DNA from: Homalodisca vitripennis
Taxonomy: Eukaryota > Arthropoda > Insecta > Hemiptera > Cicadellidae
Assembly: GCF_021130785.1 (NCBI RefSeq)
Contig: NC_060214.1
Span: 49,537,001-49,601,000, forward strand
Reading direction: 5' to 3'
Length of the DNA stretch: 64,000 nucleotides
The translations under genes and the position numbers were made by a program. Shown piece after piece: positions 36,332 through 50,692 of this stretch; position 1 is the first letter of the stretch, and the number at the start of each line of letters is the position of its first letter. The notes below the pieces were generated by a model. The model was not told the DNA's origin, did not search any database, and saw only the letters and a program-made list of their open reading frames with translations.

Positions 36332-39300
36332 GACGTCATTGAAATCGTGTTGAGGTCTGGACGTTATGTGCGAAACATTTTTATAGTGGTTCTAGAGACT
36401 TGAAATAAGTTTCTCTTGGTCCAAACAAGACCGTTGCTGTCCTTAGGATCGAGATTTAACATAACAGTTAGTCTGTTTGTCTGTCCATCTCGCATAATCG
36501 ATAATTCTTGTTAGGAAAGTTATAAATACTTGAAACTTAGTAGATAGGTTTATCTTGCTCAAAGAAATAAATTTATGGTTTTGTGGCAAAAGGAAAAATG
36601 CCAGTCAAATTGTCTATCTGTATGTACAATCTACTTGTATGTTCTCTGGATATAAAATTGCAGATACTTGAATTAAAGTACATAATGATTATCTTGCACT
36701 AGAAAGAATTATTTTAAATTTAAATTAAATATTTAAAAAACTTCAATATATTCACCTGACTGCTCACCTTACTATCTATGGAATTACTCTAAATAAAAAT
36801 ATTGAACATATGTACATTTGGTGCCTTTTAGCGAAAGGAATAACTCTATCAATGTTCGGGTCTAAATGTCAAAGAGCAAAATAAACGTTTAGCTCGCCAC
36901 ATGTCTAACTGTCTTTCTGTGCAAGTAACTCTTGTTATAAAGGTAATGACATTTTTTAATTAAAGCATTAGTTACTCTTAATCAAAGAAAGAGCTCTATT
37001 GATTTGAGGTTAACAGGTAAAAGGACCATTTTGTGTCCATTTGTGCAATCACTCTTTCGTTACTTTTTTCGAGTTCTTCATTGCTCCTTTATATCTTTTG
37101 ATTACTTTTCCAATTAGGAATCTAAATATTACAGCAGCTTAGAGCAGATCTCGCCAGTTAGACTTTTGCATTCATCACGTTCCCATTAAGAAACTGTTTA
37201 TTTACATTTTGTCATAGTCGATAGGGAAAAGATTTGACCATAATTTTCAAGTTCTCAAGGCCTTACTTAGTTATGGATAACTCCTATAAACCCTGAAAAT
37301 ATATGTTCATGTAAAAAATCTTGTTTCTCTTACCAAGGTGAACTTAAAACAGTTGTGAGTTATACGTTTCCATTGAAAAATGTTTATGTTTTAAATATAT
37401 GGACATAGTGTGTTAATAAAAATTTTCAATACTAAAATACGTATATTATTTATGTCTAATACCTTAAGAGTTGACTTAAATGACTAAGTGACATCACTCA
37501 AGTTCTAAGACATTTACATATTCTCCGTAATTATGTTATTGCGTACAACCAAATAATTAAATTTCTCCAACAGCAGTTCACAGGATGGTGGATCACTGTT
37601 AAGTGAAGATGGCTCTTCACATAGAGGTGGAAGTATTTCAACATTTAAATTTTGTTACCAATTTCGTTGACATGCTTTTGACAGCATGTTTCCACACGTT
37701 CCAACTTGTATGTACTAATCGTGTTCTCACGAGTTAAGATTTTAACCATCGAAACGTTTTATTGTCCATTTTTTAGTTAAAGCATTGTTTGCAAAAATGA
37801 TGAAAAGTATAAAATTACTAAATTGTGTCCTTTTTTAAGAAAAGGTGTTCTCACTAATAATGGACCAGTTATAACGTGTTGTAGTTATAAATCATTAATA
37901 AGTTATTCAAATATCAGAAAATTGTTCATATGGCAATAAATGGTGATTTTCATTGTCATTGATTTTACTTATTATAAATTTAATTACTACTTAGTTATAA
38001 ATACTCTTAAATGTTTTCAATCACATTTACAGGATGATTTAGTATATCATAGGAGTAAGTCTATCCATCCACTAGAAAACCGAGTAATCGAGTAAAACAT
38101 GTCCCAAAGTTACATTGAGTTTGATGATAGAAATGCATTTTTAAAATAAAGTAAGTATTGAAAGTGATTTTAAAATACTTTTGTAACTTTCACGAAGAAT
38201 TAATTATATTGGAAAACTTATACCAAGAAGCAATAATGTCTGTACAAAACAATGGCTTAACTTGACTGTTCCACTCTCTTCATTACCGCACTCTGTTGTT
38301 TATCGGATCTTCGACTTTGTAACAGAAGATTCATTCTGCTGCAAAGAAGTTCTCAAACAAAGCAACAATTTCCTTCTTGTTGCCAGTGCTACATATAAAC
38401 TTTATACCTTTATACCTTCCTTCACAGTTTCAATTTGTTAAATAGACAGTCATTTGTACAAACCCTTAACACAAATAAATAACACATTCTTATATGTTTT
38501 GAGTTAGTTTGTACACCTGCTGCAACTCTTGGCTCAAAATGCGTAAAATCAGAACCTATTAATCAGAAATAGACGGCAGAATCCACTTATGATTACTATT
38601 TCTCGCCGTCAAATTGTGCTGTGGAAAGTGTTTAAATATGTGATAAAGTGATCTATATTTTCTATGGTGGACTATAGAATTCTACCATCATGTAACTAGT
38701 TACTAAAGCCTCTAAATGAATGCTCAATAACATAATGTTATCTGCGTCATTTCCATGATATCCTTGTTTATTTCTGAATTTTTATTAAGAGCCTTGGATT
38801 TATAAAGAAGTAGCATTGTGTTGGGGTCATTCTCATATTATTTTCCACGATACGATTGATAATTAAGATACCAAGCTGCACAACAGAAAATCCGCAAATT
38901 TATGAACTGAAATATAAAGGATCAATGACATTTTTGTCAATATTGTTTTATACTTACAATGTGTTTCGCTAGATTGCTGATTTTTTACACCGTACTATAA
39001 ACCACTAGAGTTCTGCTCCAGCATAATAAGTTTAGCTGGGAGTAGAACAGTACGACCAAGAATACGTCATCTAGACAAAGTCGTAAGTGTCTTATAAAGA
39101 TACACGAGTCCAGCTAAATTCGCATGTAGAGCTCAGGTAGCAGGGACAAAGGGAACATCCCAATCGTCTCATACCTGCTCGGGTCGTGCCAGCCATTGTG
39201 GAGAAGTATAATCAATCATAATTACTTAGATAATATTATTTTTATCCATTGCAATTTTTTCAATATTTTAAATATGTATTAATTAATTAATCAGGAGTTT

Positions 39301-42300
39301 TCTTTGGTTAGGTTTCATTGATACGTTATTTTTTAGATTTTCCCAGACTATTTTGGATTTTGTTTGTATTATTATCATAATCGTAAAATAGAATTTATTA
39401 TATAATTTAAAATCATAAATTATTTCAATATGTTCTTGAATGCTAGTGATTGAACTCCACCACCTCAAAGTAAAAACCGGTATAAATGACTTACTATACG
39501 ACTTGTGACCGGCAATATAATGTACACATAACGTGGCATAGATGGGAAGGGTTGATCAATGTGCATAATGAGATTAATTCCAGTTACAATTGTGAACGCG
39601 GTGAAATAATTAGAATTCCTCTGCACCTAAATTACGTTATATTTTGTACACTAGGTATCTTTGGTGTTTAAAGGCTGCTAAGAGTTGATCTTGAGATTCT
39701 TTGTCTCAGACTCAAAATATGTTTGGGTTTCTTCAGATGAGCACTACTCCAGATGCCTTGAATCAATTCTGTGTCAGCGTCTGATTCCTGAAGCTGCAAT
39801 ACATGGAATATGAACTGGAGTAAACTGAAAAGTTGCAATATAATATAATATGAAGTATTAATTTTGACCCTCTTGCATTAGCTGCCGCTTTACATGAGAC
39901 TCGCAACATAAATGTTTTAATAAATTTCTCAAACAATTTTAAGAGGTACTCATTTCGCCAAACATTTTAAAGTACATTTTGACCTCTTTTAACTTTTAAT
40001 CCCCAATAATCGCTGCTTTCGGCTATTTTTAAAGCATACTGGACGCTATCGCATATGCCTCCCCAACAAGTTTTTGACGAGCTTTTCTATGGTTGCTGCA
40101 TGCCACTTGTGAATTCCCATCTTGTGTCTAAAGTATTCAGCGACATTCCTTCCGGAAAAAATATGTTTGTTCCCTTGTAATTTCTGAATTAAATAATCTA
40201 TTACTCAGAACTCCTTATAATTTTTAGAAACATGAAATTGCTCAAATATAAATTTATTTCTTAAAAAAAAAATAATTACGTAAAAAACCCTATAATATAA
40301 ATAACGTATCGACTCAGTTTAGTAACAGTTTTTGCTTCAATAATTTATAATTCATTCATATATACCCTAAAATACGAATATTTACTTATTGAATGTAAAG
40401 TTTCTAGTAACAAACTATTATCATTCATTTACATGAGATAATGTATCCAGTTTAGTCGATTAAATTACACATTACATCATTTTACTCATATTAATTCATT
40501 AACAGCGCGACCGTAATATCGAATTCTGTAATATCATTTACACTCAGGTAGATCATTATCGAGTTTGATGATACTGTAGGCAAATATAAAAGGTTCTGGG
40601 GACTACGATGTGAATATTTCTTATTTCCGGTTTGTGTATACCGTTAATGAGATTACTATTTCTTATCCTAAATTATGTATCTCACGTACCTATACAATAA
40701 ATCCATGTAGTATTGGGGATATAGATTATAAAACTCACTGCTGGAATTGGGACATTATTAACCTTAGATCGGATGTATTTGAAAGTGGGCCGCAATTAGA
40801 AACATATTGACTGAGGTAGCCAACAGAAAATATTTTTGTGGTCGAGTTGGTAAGCAAATTATGCTATCGGGTTATCATACATTTTAAAGGTCCAACACAC
40901 AACAACTGGAAATGCTCTGCAAAATCCTTCAGTCGTAAATTATGTAACTTCACGAAGGCTATTACTAGAAGAATTAGCTCACTCCTACTTTAGATTGAAT
41001 CAATTTTGTTTTTGTAGTTTATTAATTTCGTTTACGATTACAGTTATTATTTATTAGTACATATTATGGATATGTACACTTATTATAATATATTGTCGAG
41101 TAGAATATTGTTAAAGTATTCCGAAAGTATTATAAACATCACGTAACGGCCACTAAATGTTGGCAACACTAAATGTGCAGGATATATTCTATTTGAGGAA
41201 TCAATACGGTTCATCATTAGGTCAATACCGTCATTACTCATTATCAACGTTGACGATCACCTTAATCATTAGGGCGAAATGATCATCACAATGATTAATG
41301 TTACTCATAAATAGATCCAATAGGGTACATGGGAGTGTTCTAATCTGTTATTTTATTTATATGTTATTTATTTCAATCACTAGGTATTGCTGGATTAATT
41401 CAGTAAAGTTATAATTAAAAACTATGTCACTTCGCTACCAGTACGGATAATTGTATACATACTGTTAGTAGAAAATCATAATATTTTATAAATGGCATAA
41501 ACATAAATATTAATATGAATACAGAATACCAAATAACATTTATATAAATAAAAGCGATATTTTCTAGTAAATAATACAGTGTTTTTATTTCATTTATATC
41601 CATAACTGTTACAAAACAGATACTTTTATGTTGAAAAAAGAAACAATTAAAAATCGCAGATTAAGAGAAAGATAAATACAATAAAGTCATGTATACGTCA
41701 CACATTTGCAGGTATTCTTAGATTCTCATTTAAAAATACGTTCTTGGGATAGTTTTATTACAGCCATGTTGACACTTATATTTCAAATGCATGAATTAAA
41801 ATCCCATTCTTCTGATCAGGTATTTTTTCTATTTATTGAACTCATTGACCGTACGTTTTTCCAACTCAATTATTTAAACTACATAACCTTCTAAAAGATT
41901 GTAATAACTTCATAACCTACTCCTTTGCTAACCTTCAATTGCAATGTATCCTCTACCAAATAACGGAGTAATGGAATGTAATAACGTACGTCTGGCTAGG
42001 AAATTCCCAAGAATATGAACAATAAACTAGAGATGTAAACGTTGCCGGAGATAATAATACAGGGTGGTCACGTACAAATAGCTTTTATCGACTGGTTGTG
42101 TCGTTCCAAGCTTAAACAATGCGATGTTACCTAATGTGCTATAGCAGGGTATACAGTAAAATAAATACAGATCATTTATCGATGTCCAATTCTCATTTAT
42201 TTCAACATTAGGATATAAACATAAATTTAATTATAAACGTTATTTATTATTAGGTAAAGATAAGTATATCTTAACACAAAATTCCAACCACTATTGAAAC

Positions 42301-44680
42301 TTCCTAGTAATCTATTTGCATATTTACACCATATGGTATTTTAATTGTAATAAAAATTATGTAAACATTTATTTTTGGTGTCGCCTGATAATAAAAACTT
42401 TTGTTTCGGAATGCCACGTGCGAAAAATAAATAAATAAAAATGTATTGCATTCTTTACATGTAGTAGTATTTATAAGTTTTTCCAATTGCTCCACGAGTC
42501 CTTCAACTGTTGTCTTTGTTTGTTCACTTGACAAATTTGATTGTTGTATCTCTCTTTATTTTACTTCAAAAGGTATTCTTAGATACTGGTTCATAATTCA
42601 GACTGTCACGCGATAACTTCCTACCTTAACTATAATACTGGTGGGAAATTGTGCTATTAGTATCGCGTGGTGTAATATTGTAGATTAAAAAATTTTGTCA
42701 GCAGAATCGAACTATAAAGAAAACTTTTGCAGTAATAGCTTCTCAATGGAAACTGACTTATTTTCCCGTCAAGGGTCTACTAGAACCTATTCAGGTTTTG
42801 CTTGCATACTTTTATAAAAAATAGGTCATCACATTTTAGATTAAAAAATTATAAAATTTACAAAATGAAGGGTACAGCTAAAAAGGAGTTACCTCAGCTT
42901 GTCATTTTTTTTATTTCACCGTTGCTTAGCAGCCAAGAAATGTATTCGCATGGTTATACTATTTGCAGGAATTACAGGTTATATCACTAGTAAGGTCTGA
43001 GGATATTGAATCTTGAGGAATAAGGAGGCACGAGCAGCGCCTCCAGGGAAATAGGGGTTAAATGCATAACTAAAAATCTGTTCTTTTACAATAAATCACA
43101 CTGAATTTAGTCCCTGGCCAATTATATTATCTGTTTTTTGTATGATAGTTAATAGAGATATCTATTTCTAAATTTATTAGATCCAGATAATGTTTCAACT
43201 GATGTACTTAATACCCTTTTTTGAGCCTAGTAGCTACTGTTTTCATTTCTGTCAGATTGTTTTATGTAGTGAATGAGGTTAGGTTATTTGTGAGTAATCG
43301 GAATCTTGAGTAATATATTGTTTTATAGGATATAATCATGGCTGGTGCATAATATAAGTGTAAATATATTATGCTTTTAAAGGAAGTAAGCCAAACTTTT
43401 GAACTAAGAGTTAAGATTTTCCAACAATTTAACCTACTTGAGACCACTAACAAACAATACTTATCTCTGTGGACTGATTCTATTATACGCTTATGATGTA
43501 TTGCATGAGCATTTGTTGAGCTCATATGAAACAAGAATGAAGTAAGGTATATTCTTGAAATTTTAACATAAGCAACCTCAGTAATCTTGATAAGCGGTAC
43601 ATACTACATAGTATTACTAACAAAAATGTGTGCATTAAATAATTTGTTATATAAGCTCATAAGGTTTGAAACTCCCCAAGGAATATATGACTGTAGAGGT
43701 AAGATACCAATTTAATGGGAATGAGCTAATTCAAATTTTCCGATATCGCTGCAACCAGACATAATACGTTACGGAGAACAGATTTTATTCAAATTATCAA
43801 GTTGACTTTACTGCATTGAGGGATGTTTTATTTTAAGGTTGCATGCTCACATTTTTACCGCATGTGTTGGTGGTAAATGTCTATTTCTCTGGAAATTTAT
43901 AGGATTTCTTCTAATAAATTTCATTTCAATTTAGTTATTACAGGAGACTCTTATAACCTGACCTGGAGCAATGGTGTAGATCGCAACGATGATGTTCTTC
44001 TTAAACTCGTTGGTTTTAGTCAAGCTAAGAGACATTTCTCTGTTCATGTTAATGTACTAAGTAACGTCTTGGTGAACACATGAAACTGGTCCTGGAGTTT
44101 GGAAATTAGGATGGCTGTCAATAAATCGAATGACTTTAGATGGTAAGGCACATTCCAAGAGCGGACATTCAAAATTACCACGCATGAAGATGACGTTTTC
44201 CAGGAAACAGTTATCTAATACGGCGATGTAAATCCAAGCTATGATGTGTTGGTGATACTAAATATTAAAGTTTCTATTCCTAAGTTATCGAGTTGGCTTT
44301 CTATCATTATTACATAATATTAGGCCTCTATTGCAGATTTGTTGTGTAAACATCACATAATTTGACTGCATAAGCGTGATTTCCTTATAGAAACCATAGT
44401 CACTAATATTATTCTGTTTTTGGATTTGAATAATTTTTTTTTTACAATAATGATTCAGGCCGGGAGACTTACTAATATTTTATTTTGTACCAATCTCAAA
44501 TAAATTTAACAAAATGTATTCACCACAATGGTATTTTCGTGCTTTCATAGAAACCTAATAAATTTAAAACTCTGTATTATTTATTGTTTCCGTGGAAATT
44601 CGATGTCTTTTAATTAAAGGCTTGAGCTTTTCGCACATTTTTAAAAAACTCTGATACTGTAAACAAATCGCGGTTCTATC
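36332..44680. other. AT-rich non-coding DNA with a degenerate tandem repeat at 36460-37060
   Basis: No exon, RNA gene or intact element recognised. Bases 36460-37060 hold about four imperfect units of roughly 140-150 bp. Each includes a CTGTCTnTC-like start, an ATAACTCTTGTTATAAA-like middle and an AAAGAAAGAnnTCTAT-like end. The remainder shows only short AT-driven frames. Confidence 0.45.
36460..37060. repeat. Degenerate tandem repeat, period about 140-150 bp
   Basis: Recurrent blocks include TCTGTTTGTCTGTCC at 36473, TTGTCTATCTGTATG at 36609 and TAACTGTCTTTCTGTG at 36907, followed at similar distances by CTCAAAGAAATAAAT or TCAAAGAAAGAGCTC and an AAAAGGAAAAA or AAAAGGACC end. Identity between units is low, implying age. 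Confidence 0.5.
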
Positions 44681-45490
44681 TAATTGAAAGGTAATTCATA
44701 CAGAGAGGTAAGTAAGGTTAAGAAGGTACACAAAGATGAGTTTACATACCCGGTTGAAAGAGGTTTCCAACCAAGAAAGAGTTATCCAAACCCCAGCTAC
44801 AGGCGTCTGAGCTTCGTCTTCAGGGAGGAAAAGGAAATTCAACGACCAGATTCATTTTCCGGTAGAAGACACCGCCCGGCGGAGAAGAAGGATTTTCACT
44901 TCAACAGTTCCGAAAAAACTTCGAAAAGAGCTACTTCATTGAATTCTTAAGTCAGCAGAGAAGAGCCCTCATATCCATATTTGTGAACTTCAATGGGACA
45001 GGCGTCCACACAGTCTAAGGCAGATCTCCACGTTTCTTCTGTTTGAAAGAAGACCGGGCGAAAAAACTCCGTGGTTCATCAGACTTCATATTCTCTCCGG
45101 AAAAAACACTATCGCCTCATAAAAGAAAAGCGTCCGGAAAGTTTCCTGCGATCTTCACAATTCCTCGCACCCTGACGATTCTTTTTAGCATCATCTGCAA
45201 CCAATCGGTCTATAAGTATACAAGTGCAATGTGGGGCGGTGTGTTCCAGTAATCCCCCCTTGATTATTAAATCAATCCATAGTGTAACACACAATACGAC
45301 AAACAAATAACTAAACTAAGACTTGCGACAGGAAAGTAAAATCTCCGTCACCGCCACTCGCCGATCAGACGTCTTCGCTCTTCCGTCACTCAATCTAGAC
45401 TCCCTTATCAGACCACCGGTCCTCCATCAGCACGCGGCTTATCAGAAAGACCGGTCCTAACCGTTGATTCGGCGGTCTGATATATGTGGT
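44680..45490. promoter_or_regulatory. G+C-richer island of unknown nature, candidate promoter or 5' exon region
   Basis: Distinctly richer in G and C than the kilobases around it. A plus-strand frame 44684-44947 encodes a basic, charged stretch with no domain I know. CTATAAGTATA at 45210 could be a TATA element. At 45405-45490, CTTATCAGA with a nearby ACCGGTCCT occurs twice, and TCTGATA once in inverse, giving three GATA-factor-type sites in about 80 bp. It could be the 5' end of a gene on either strand, a decayed element, or an unrecognised non-coding gene. The sequence does not decide. Confidence 0.3.
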
Positions 45491-45499
45491 TGGCAGTCA

Positions 45500-48400
45500 C
45501 CACAACAGAAAAACATTTTAAAAATTCAAGAATGTTCCTAGCTGCATTTTGTAACTATTGTGCCTAATGTGAAAGCTTCAAACGAATGGATTATTAGATT
45601 TGTGTAATACATTTTTAAACTAATAATTTAAATCAATCAGACAAATGTGCAATGTGTTCTCAAGATATTTCAAGCGACAATACAATTAGAAATGTTTTTG
45701 AAAATTGTTAATAGTATCAACTATGGATGACAAATTAAGTCACGGAAGAACTGATTCGGGGTTTCCATTACCAAGCACATAAGGTAAAACACAGCGGAAG
45801 TATAAACATATTCTTGCTTAGTACGGTTTTCCGTAAACAAAACTAAATTAAATGGTTTACTTAGAACACGTATTTCCGAACACTGGCAGTTCAATTCGAA
45901 ATATCAAATACAATAACCATGCCAGTCGACATAAAACAGTTAACGACATTAGTCGCTTGTATTTTATATTTTAGTACCTTAATTATTACTTTTTTATTTT
46001 GTTAAATGAATACCTTCAATTAGGAAGCCAAATGAATTAGGCATTTGGATTTGACCCTTGGATTTCATCCAGGTGATCAAATATAAATTTTAATTAAATA
46101 TTACTCTACTAACATGCTCTGAACCATAGATAAGAGTTTTCCTTTGTGTTAATACAGCAGTTTCGAAACATTCTTGCTATATGCTGGTTATGTGAACATA
46201 TTTCATACATGAAAATAAATTTTAAATTTTGAGCATTAATTTTAATATTCAGGTTCTTTTATAAAAAATATCACCTCACAATATTTGCTTTAGGGACTTG
46301 ATAATTGACTACCAATGCTGGGTAGTTGCTCAAACACACACAGGTCTAAAACAAATACTTTGTCATGAAGTCTGCAAAAAATTAGACTTCTAAAATTATG
46401 ACACATTTGTCAGCACAATTGTTTTATAGCTGCAAAATGAGCTTTTGGTTCAAATAACCAGTAGTTAATAGTATTTCGGACATTTGCCTTCTTTATATGA
46501 ACAAAATGTGTATCTAGCACTACGTTTCGAGGACTGAAATCTACCCTCTTCACCAGGTGTAAAAACTTAATAAGTACGAATGAACTTAAAATCTATATCG
46601 TGTGATACTGCCGCTACAAAAAGTGTAATTAAGTATAAATGAACTTTTATACAAAACTTAGTCTTTAGATGAAATCCTTTTTAAGATTTCCTGTCACTTG
46701 TTACACAAACATTTTGGTTAAAGAGTTAGATTTATAGGGTAGTGTTTCAATAGTATGTTCCGGCAAGGTAAGGAAGGTGCTACAATGCATAAGTGCGCTG
46801 CAATGAAACCTTGTTTTCCACTTTTAACATCGGATTTCCACCCTGTTAGTTTTTGTTTTACTCTATGAATAAAAATTTTACATTTTAAATTCAGATCACC
46901 GTACTCACTATATTTTGTTTTCTTCTACTACTTTCTCGTTTTCAACATTGGTTACCTATACGACCAATGTAAAACAATTCGCTAACCCTCAGCCAAATCC
47001 CTTGGAGTGACATGCACCATCATCGAACTCAGTGTTCATCATATATAAATGAAGCTACATGCAAAATGACAGGCTCAGGAATTTTTGGATTGCTAGTAGA
47101 GCCTCGGCCGCGCACTCTGATCCTTTAGTCCATCTGTTAGCTACTTAGGTGTCATAAGTTGCTTCCTGTTGTGACAATTGCCGCCAGGCACTCATGTGAA
47201 TTTTATATTGAATGTCAAATTAACCCAAAATGCCCAGTTCCTGTGAAATTGATAACGATTTTAACAGTTTCGCCTTGGTTGTGGTGGTCCTTTGTGTCAA
47301 ATCTCGGTGACGTAGGATTATCGATGTGTTCGGTCCGCCTAAAGAATGTTAAAGCTGTTCCTCTACAAAATATGAGAAAAAATTTTCCTGGTCAGTTTTT
47401 TAACATCAGAGATGCTTTTTCCCCGGCATTTCTTTCATTTATTGGTCATAAATGGCTACTCCAGGATATATTTTTGGGACACCTGTGCACTTTCCTATCA
47501 AGACACGTGAGCCACGCTTCATGGCCAGGTGTTCAACTAATGAAAAAAAACAACACGAATAGATATGGGAGTGAGGATAAGGGATGTAATGTACTGATAA
47601 TGAAAGTATGGCATGTCTCTGGATAATGAATGTTTCATAAAATAATTCAGAAGAAATATAAATATTGAAACTCAATTCGTGTTCTAGAAGACATAAGTAA
47701 TTTTCGTTACTGAAACCCAAGACATATTGTCCACGAGGAACCAGTTTGAAAATTATGTGTTTGATTTATGTATGGATAATGTGGTAAAAAACAGTTTTAA
47801 TTAGTTAAAGACTATTAAAAATGGGTGATTTTTAATGGACGTTTTCGAACGTTAAGTGTTACAGAAATAGAATAATGAATCTCAAGGATAATAATCAATC
47901 CCTTTGTGCAGGTATAAAATACCGAGGCGTAAATTTAACGATGAAAATTAAAAAATAATCGATATATGATGATGAAGGATAGGTTTTCCATTGTGAATAT
48001 TGAGTTTAGCTCCATTAAATCTTACGCTCATTGAAATCTGACACTTGTACACTTTTGACTTTTCCAAATCAGTGTTGACGTTCGTATAAATATCGAGACA
48101 AAGTCGGCGACTGACATTCAAATCGAACTTTTGATGCATTGTTTCGACATCAGAGACACGCAGACCACAAAAGAGCTCTTTTGTTTTCCAGAAAATAAAG
48201 CTAAAGACAATATTTACTTTGAACCAATCCTTCTCAACATGGATACGTTGTGTGTAGTTTTTCTGTTATTGGAAACATTGTGAAACATACTAAAACTATA
48301 AGTAATAGATTGTGTCATAGGTATCCACGGGCTATAAATGGGCACACTGAAAATCTGCCCAGGGTGCTTAATTATAGAGGGTGCAAAAGTTTGGGTTAAA

Positions 48401-50368
48401 AAAAGAATTGTAAAAGTTATAAAATAATGAAAGGTGTGATAAAATGATAATCAAAGTATAGTCTATGTAAATTACAAAAAATAACTTGAGTGATATTATC
48501 TAAACACGAAAACTTAAAACATTAAATCATTTTTTACACACAATCTTATCGCTCATAATACTGTTGAGTGTCGATGATCTCGACACTGACTCTGGTAGAA
48601 CTACCTGTTTAGTGGTAGCGCAATGCATGATAGGCGGTCAGACGATGCTTCTGTTCTGCAACTAGTGATTTTTATAACCGACTAACCGTTCAGTTAGTTC
48701 GGTTATTTTAGTTGAATGAATAACCGATTACTTTTTCAATTCAATCCAGATTGGCTGGTTCACTTAACTGCGTAGACTTCATACTAATCAGATGAACTAG
48801 TTAAATTGCCACACCCAATTTATTTTGTAATATTATAAGTTTATTTACACATTACCATTACATTTAAATAAGTAGACTGCCGTTCAGTTTAAGTTACTTT
48901 CAATATAATAAATTTTTCAGTATCATATTTAAACAAATTCGTATCATTGACGAAACACTTTGATCATAACTCCTACATAGTCTTTTAAGAAAGTCATGCA
49001 TTTGGTGTTTGATATGTAAGATCTTCGATTTCGAGTTAAGAAGGTAATGTTTGCAATAGAGCCTAAATAAATCAAAATTTAAACTGGGTATCAGTTTCTG
49101 TTGAGATTTAGTTCATATATTTTAGACCAAAAATTATAACGTCCGTGCTTCAGGCCGCGCAGAGACGGTCTTGTGTCTACTACTAGAAGTCCAGGCTCTT
49201 AGTTGCCTTGAAGAGATATTGTATAAAAAAGGCGCCACCTTGATTTGAAACTGTCCAGGTTAGCAAACAAGAAATGATACTCCGGCAGGAATAGGTAGAT
49301 AGGACGGGAAGGCTTTAAAATATATTACTAAGTAGATCAGTCAGACTCGACGTGATAGACTTATGCTCTGTCATATGATAAATTACACAATTTGGTTCTA
49401 GAATAATAAATTGTACTCTATTAGTTATATTTATAAAGCTCTAAATACATAATATTTTTATACATAAAATTATTAAAGTGAGAAATTGTAATTTGATACT
49501 AATCTACACGATAGCGTTAAATTTTGGATGGAGTAAAGGCGGATTAAAGTATCTTAATCTAATTATGTAATTTAAATAATACATTTAGCAAGATTTTAGA
49601 TATTAGTTCAGCAAGTAATAACATCATATTACAAGAAAGCAGCAACAGTACAGTGTTTCATTATATTTCTAAAATTTACGATACGCTTTCAAAAATTTAA
49701 ACTCCTCGTAGTAACTACGCAGAAATAAATAAATGAACTTTTCCTAGGCACTCTAAAATACATACTCGTCGGCCGACACTGAGGTTCTTAAACATAAAGC
49801 GATAAACATGATATACATAATATACTTATAAATTAACCAAAAACATTTAAGACACGCCAGGGTTTGACATATACTGTGAACTAAAATTATGCCCAATAAT
49901 AATAAGAGCCCTAGATTTGGTTTGAGTGCGGTGGTGGTTCGATGGAGGAAACCCTCTTGTGGGAGTGGAGGGGCGAGAATGTCCCAAGAATATCCGCTAG
50001 GCTGACACGCTCAGTGGGACCGCAGCGTCCTTAGTCGCGGACCAGAATGGCAGACAGACATGCAGCATAGAAATACGAGGAGTAGCCCTGTAAATTCAAT
50101 CTCAAACGTCAACAATTTCCCTGGTACAATAAAATACTCTAATACTGTCATACATGGTTATACGTTAAATACCGTGTGGTCAACAAACTTGCCAACCATA
50201 TGTGGCAGACGATGATAGGCAGATAAAGCTAAAAAAGCCTCTTCTTAAAAAAGTTTAGCACTTAAGATTGTATGATGGCCATACTCTGTTAGGGACGTCG
50301 GACTACTCCATATCTAAAAATGTAATATGTTATTGCACGTTATTTGCAGAATAAAAGTGAAGCGCAAG
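45500..50368. other. AT-rich non-coding DNA
   Basis: No gene supported. Notable bits: a dispersed-repeat core at 46512-46562 on the minus strand; a 155-codon open frame at 47159-47626 with no recognisable domain; a perfect 8-bp-stem hairpin at 48567-48587 (AGTGTCGA, then TGATC, then TCGACACT); and a run of CCGACTAACCG/GGTTATT motifs at 48678-48735 resembling hAT-type ends. Confidence 0.4.
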
Positions 50369-50692
50369 CATGGTGACCAGACGTCCGGCTTTGGCAGAGC
50401 ATGTCCTCCTTTTAATGTGTGTCCCTTAGTCCTCAAAACATACACTTAATTAATTCAATTTAATCCAGTTTAAATTTTTTTAATTATATTTATTATAATA
50501 CGCTCAAATACAGTACTAATTTACGTCCGTATTTTTCAAAATAATGTAAAAAATGGGTTTTTAGAAGAAGTTTGTAACAATTTTAATACTCTCCTCCGTT
50601 TTGCTTTTGTTTTATCCTTTTTCACCTCCTAAAAGTGAAAATTTGCGTCCTGTTAAGAATTTTCTTTTAGGAATTTGCGTCTGGTCACCCTG
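50369..50692. mobile_element. Short non-autonomous hAT-type element (MITE)
   Basis: Begins CATGGTGACCAGACGTCC and ends with the inverted complement CGTCTGGTCACCCTG, giving 15-bp terminal inverted repeats with one mismatch (14 of 15). The CAGGGTGACCAGACG terminus is typical of a widespread animal hAT family. The 324-bp interior is AT-rich with no coding capacity, so a transposase in trans would be required. Flanking octamers AGCGCAAG and GGCAAAAG match at five of eight positions, compatible with an old 8-bp target-site duplication but not proof. Confidence 0.8.

Noticed and set aside
47159..47626. 155-codon plus-strand frame
   Set aside because: No recognisable domain, no splice or promoter context and no codon signal I could judge; left as unexplained non-coding DNA.
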